This document shows positions 61,247 to 64,000 of a stretch of DNA of 64,000 bases, piece after piece. The translations under genes and the position numbers were made by a program. Origin of the DNA: Hanamia caeni (GTDB lineage Bacteria; Bacteroidota; Bacteroidia; Chitinophagales; Chitinophagaceae); NCBI RefSeq assembly GCF_003721595.1, contig NZ_RJJR01000009.1, positions 124,001 through 188,000 on the forward strand, written 5' to 3'. The notes below the pieces were generated by a model that ran no database searches, was not told where the DNA came from, and saw only the letters and a list, made by a program, of their open reading frames with translations. Position 1 is the stretch's first letter. Each line of letters opens with the position of its first letter.

Positions 61247-62465
61247 GAGAAAAAGCATAAATGACCCGGTAGAATGTGTAATCATTTTCCTCCTTATTAT
61301 CGGTTTGCTTTTAATTGCCGGAAATCTGAAACAAAATTTTTCCTGGCAGATTGTATATGGCTACCTTTTTTTTCTGGGCTGGTTTTCGTGGACGTTCGTC
61401 GAATATATGTTTCACAGGTTTGTTTGCCACAGTAAACCGATAAATAGTGCCAATTCCAAAAAAGATACTTTCAGTCACATGCATCATCATCAACATCCAA
61501 CTGAAATAAGGCTTAGTACTACCACCCGGTTTATATTGATTGCCGGTTCTCTTATTCTGATTTTCTTTTCGATATGGCTGCATGATTACTTTACGATAAT
61601 TGTCGGATTTGTTTGCGGATTTACCATCTATAATCTCACACATTGGATATTGCATCAGAAGTTTTCACAAAAAATTTTTGCAAAAAAAGTTCGCTATCAT
61701 ATTTATCATCATTGCAGATATCCACAAAAATGTTTTGGAATAAGTATCACCTGGTGGGATGATCTTTTTGGCACAGCTCCTCAAAAGCAGGATACCATTT
61801 CTCCAAAAGTGGTTGATTTATATTTTGGAAAAAAAATAAAAAAGGAATCCGTTTTAAAAAAGGAGGTGTTGATTTCAGCGCTTCTGCTTTGTGCGCACTT
61901 TTATTCGCCCGCACAGGAAAAAGTATTTCAGTATGATGTTATCAAAAACGGAAACGTAATAGGCTTTGTAAATGTGTCAGAAAAAAACAAGGGAAATATG
62001 CTTTTGCTCGAACTGAAATCAACCGTAAAAACAACGTGGCTTGCTTTTCAGTACACCAGCAACATAACTGAAAAAGTAGTTTTTGAAGATGGAGTAATGG
62101 TTTATTCTTTTTACTATAAAAATGAAAATGGCAGAGAAACACGCGTGGAGGCAAAGAAAGCAGGGCAATATATGAATATTGTTGACAATGGCCATTTGGA
62201 TTTCAATTATCAGGCACCCGTCACATACAATACCGTGCAATTATATTGCGGTTGTCCGGGCATGGATACAAAAGTATATTCAAATCAATTCCAACAATTT
62301 CTGGATATAAAAAAAGTAGCTGCAAACAGGTACAGGCTTAGGTTGCCTGGTAACAATTATAGTTACTTCAATTACAAAAAAGGAAGATGCACGCAGGTAG
62401 ATGTAGAGCGTGTTTTATTTACAATCCATTTTGTGTTGAGGAAAGAAACAAAACTTCTGCAATAA
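61188..62465 (+). CDS. fatty acid hydroxylase-like domain fused to a secreted-type domain
   Basis: Residues ~1-215 form a fatty acid hydroxylase-like membrane domain with EYMFHRFVCH, HMHHHQH, HWILHQ and YHIYHH. After residue ~215 the chain reads KKESVLKKEVLISALLLCAH and FYSPAQ, which looks like a second signal peptide, then a ~200-residue soluble domain with KVFQYDVIKNGNVIGFVNVS and RKETKLLQ at the end. Two genes may have fused, or the second begins at a non-ATG codon near 61866. An alternative ATG for the whole ORF is at 61227. The first start overlaps the preceding gene by 59 bases. Confidence 0.75.
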   Translation: MEKKIIFQLQKFLMKVFTSKRKSINDPVECVIIFLLIIGLLLIAGNLKQNFSWQIVYGYLFFLGWFSWTFVEYMFHRFVCHSKPINSANSKKDTFSHMHHHQHPTEIRLSTTTRFILIAGSLILIFFSIWLHDYFTIIVGFVCGFTIYNLTHWILHQKFSQKIFAKKVRYHIYHHCRYPQKCFGISITWWDDLFGTAPQKQDTISPKVVDLYFGKKIKKESVLKKEVLISALLLCAHFYSPAQEKVFQYDVIKNGNVIGFVNVSEKNKGNMLLLELKSTVKTTWLAFQYTSNITEKVVFEDGVMVYSFYYKNENGRETRVEAKKAGQYMNIVDNGHLDFNYQAPVTYNTVQLYCGCPGMDTKVYSNQFQQFLDIKKVAANRYRLRLPGNNYSYFNYKKGRCTQVDVERVLFTIHFVLRKETKLLQ

Positions 62466-62519
62466 CATAAAGTGGCCCTTCATCTGAAAACATTCTAAAA
62501 ACTTTAAAAATAAAAAATC

Positions 62520-63089
62520 ATGAAACGCAAAATGTTGGCCTCATGCATATTAATGTGTGCATTCCTTTTAGCCAAAAGCCAATCCGTCCCATTGACGAAA
62601 GAGCCAGACACAGCCAAAACCTTTCTTGTACAATTAAAAAATGGGAAAAAGTCGGATTTTGGGTATTTAGCCGGCATAAATGATTCCGCATTACAAATCG
62701 CTCACAAACGCGTTGGACTCTTAAGTTCGTTAAGAGAAGGCTCCCCCTATAAAACATATTATTACCAAAATATAGAAACATTAGGCATCGGGAAATATGG
62801 AAGTGTGGGCAAAGGTTTTGCCAGCGGTGCATTGACGGGCTTTGGCGCAGGAGCATTAATGGCAGTTATACTATCAAATGGTGACTCATTTGTTGGAGCT
62901 GGCGCCATAATTATTTTAGGAGTACTCGGAGCAATACCAGGAACTCTAATTGGGGGACTGCTCGGGTCGCACAAAAGGAAATTCAATATCAAAAGAAATA
63001 AAGAAAACTTCGAAGCTATGAAAACAGCCGTGGTTAAAATGGCAAATGACAACGATACTCTAGTTACCCATTCAGCAATTATTAAATAA
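62520..63089 (+). CDS. secreted protein with glycine-zipper segment
   Basis: Function unknown. The 189 residues start with a signal peptide (KMLASCILMCAFLLAKSQS). The middle contains a Gly/Ala-rich membrane-like stretch, GKGFASGALTGFGAGALMAV and GAIPGTLIGGLLGS, typical of glycine-zipper proteins that associate with membranes. A basic C-terminal part follows (HKRKFNIKRNKENF). It lies 54 bases after the fused hydroxylase gene and 53 before the next, so it may belong to the same unit. Confidence 0.7.
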   Translation: MKRKMLASCILMCAFLLAKSQSVPLTKEPDTAKTFLVQLKNGKKSDFGYLAGINDSALQIAHKRVGLLSSLREGSPYKTYYYQNIETLGIGKYGSVGKGFASGALTGFGAGALMAVILSNGDSFVGAGAIIILGVLGAIPGTLIGGLLGSHKRKFNIKRNKENFEAMKTAVVKMANDNDTLVTHSAIIK

Positions 63090-63142
63090 AAGCAGCTTTT
63101 ATTAATCATCCATAGATTAAATAACAATTAAATTAAATCATC

Positions 63143-63955
63143 ATGAAAAAGACAATTTTAACGGTCTTCGTGGCTTCCGCTTTGTCTCTATTGGCAGGAT
63201 GCACTCATTATTATTATGCACCAAATTCTGCAAATATTCCTTTGTTTAAAGAAAAAAATAATTTCAAATTTAAGGCCGGATATGGCGGAGATGATTACAA
63301 AAGTGGAGATATCCAAATGGCTTATTCGGCAAGCAGGAATATAGGCGTTATGGTAAATTCCTTTTTTGCAGGAAAAACAGAAGATGTAGAGGATAGTTAT
63401 CGCACCGGGGCTTCTCACGAGGAATCCGGAAAGGGAAGTTTTATTGAAGCCGGTGTGGGATATTATAAACCCTTCTCAAGAAAAAAAGTATGGATTTTTG
63501 AAGCCTATGGCGGAGTTGGTATAGGAGGAGAATACCATACTTATGGAAATTTAGAAACTTCTAAATTTAAACTGACGAAATATTTTGTTCAACCTTCAAT
63601 TGGATATAGTTCAAAAAGCGGCAAATTTGAATTTGCAGTAAGTTCAAGATTTAGCGGATTGAACTTAAAGATTAAGCAATCAAATCTCACACCCGAAACG
63701 AATCAAACAGAAAAGCAAAATGTTGATTTAATAGCGCTTCATCCTTCTTCTCTTTTATGGGAACCATCCTTCATGATTGCAGCGGGCTGGCCCGATTTTA
63801 AATTCTTTCTGCAGCTAACATCTTCTGATAACCTGAGTAATTCACATCTGTTCATGGATAAGGATAATGTAACCTTTGGGCTAAAATTCACCCTTAAAAA
63901 GGATCCCAATATGAAAAGCGAGACGAAAAGCAATTATATATCACCTTTCCTTTGA
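63143..63955 (+). CDS. outer-membrane-type lipoprotein, function unknown
   Basis: A lipoprotein signal (TVFVASALSLLAGC) is followed by YYYAPNSANIPLFKEKNN and a beta-rich chain in which hydrophobic and polar residues alternate (FKFKAGYGGDDYK, GSFIEAGVGYYKPF, FFLQLTSSDNL, VTFGLKFTLKK). The layout suggests a small outer membrane beta-barrel or beta-sandwich of 270 residues. No named family is recognised. It lies 53 bases after the glycine-zipper gene on the same strand. Confidence 0.75.
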   Translation: MKKTILTVFVASALSLLAGCTHYYYAPNSANIPLFKEKNNFKFKAGYGGDDYKSGDIQMAYSASRNIGVMVNSFFAGKTEDVEDSYRTGASHEESGKGSFIEAGVGYYKPFSRKKVWIFEAYGGVGIGGEYHTYGNLETSKFKLTKYFVQPSIGYSSKSGKFEFAVSSRFSGLNLKIKQSNLTPETNQTEKQNVDLIALHPSSLLWEPSFMIAAGWPDFKFFLQLTSSDNLSNSHLFMDKDNVTFGLKFTLKKDPNMKSETKSNYISPFL

Positions 63956-64000
63956 TCTTTTTATTCCTACATAAGAACAATTTTTCATTCACTTTAAATT

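Noticed and set aside
61861..61871. AGGAGGTG as a Shine-Dalgarno site for an internal TTG start of the second domain.
   Set aside because: Only two bases separate GGAGG from the TTG, and genes of this organism show no Shine-Dalgarno use, so it is not decisive.
1..64000. tRNA, rRNA, CRISPR, insertion sequence or prophage features.
   Set aside because: I saw no cloverleaf-type segment, no regularly spaced repeats and no transposase, integrase or phage structural gene. A computed scan (tRNAscan, Infernal) would be needed to exclude small RNAs.

Overview
The window reads as chromosome of an AT-rich Bacteroidota, most likely a member of the Chitinophagales. The evidence is a T9SS-type giant secreted protein with a gliding-motility C-terminal domain next to a PorP/SprF barrel, a FadL-like barrel, an archaeal-type ProRS, the ftsX-DUF3098-uppP block, promoters of the Bacteroidota form TTTG-N19-TAnnTTTG, and almost no Shine-Dalgarno sequences. 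I saw no rRNA, tRNA, CRISPR array, insertion sequence or prophage; gene density is high and even.

Layout. 1-8.7 kb: an edge-truncated Tat-exported sugar isomerase/epimerase, an M49 dipeptidyl peptidase III lipoprotein, a FadL-type barrel, a Tyr/Asn-rich lipoprotein, proS and three small genes. 8.9-16.6 kb: an acyl-CoA ligase, then a compact minus-strand carotenoid operon in the order CarH-like MerR/B12 regulator, crtI, crtB, a small exported protein, idi, a START-like protein, crtZ and a CrtYcd-type lycopene cyclase. 16.7-24.7 kb: a DyP peroxidase with an internally duplicated partner protein, and a 1699-residue pseudokinase/ATPase/GAF/adenylate cyclase. 25-33.9 kb: proC, the T9SS pair, recG and an L,D-transpeptidase-like protein. 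34-34.8 kb: a frameshifted acetyltransferase-like gene coupled to a 58-codon gene.

35-40.4 kb: ddl, a PASTA protein, then a sulfur block (rhodanese, TauE/SafE, DUF1634, half-size TauE/SafE, CstB-like persulfide dioxygenase-rhodanese). 40.6-56.9 kb: MFS transporters, leuS, ftsX, uppP, a Cu/Zn SOD lipoprotein, a lactonase-like MBL enzyme, ruvC, a HIT protein, greA, a 2-hydroxyacid dehydrogenase, ridA and tsaB. 57-58.9 kb: an ArsR-type regulator and a second CstB-like enzyme, separated by two overlapping perfect inverted repeats. 59-64 kb: an HTH regulator, two fatty-acid-hydroxylase-superfamily genes (the second fused to a secreted-type domain) and two small envelope proteins.

How the genes fit together. 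The crt operon should make zeaxanthin-type pigment from GGPP; GGPP synthase is not in the window. Its first gene encodes a CarH-type photoreceptor-repressor, and a 12-bp dyad lies across the operon's -7 box, so light- and B12-dependent autoregulation is the natural reading. Two CstB-like enzymes, rhodaneses and TauE/SafE exporters suggest handling of sulfide or persulfide and export of sulfite. Points deserving a second look are the pseudokinase-cyclase, the overlapping hairpins before the second CstB-like gene, the frameshifted two-gene module, the non-AUG start of recG, and the hydroxylase fusion.
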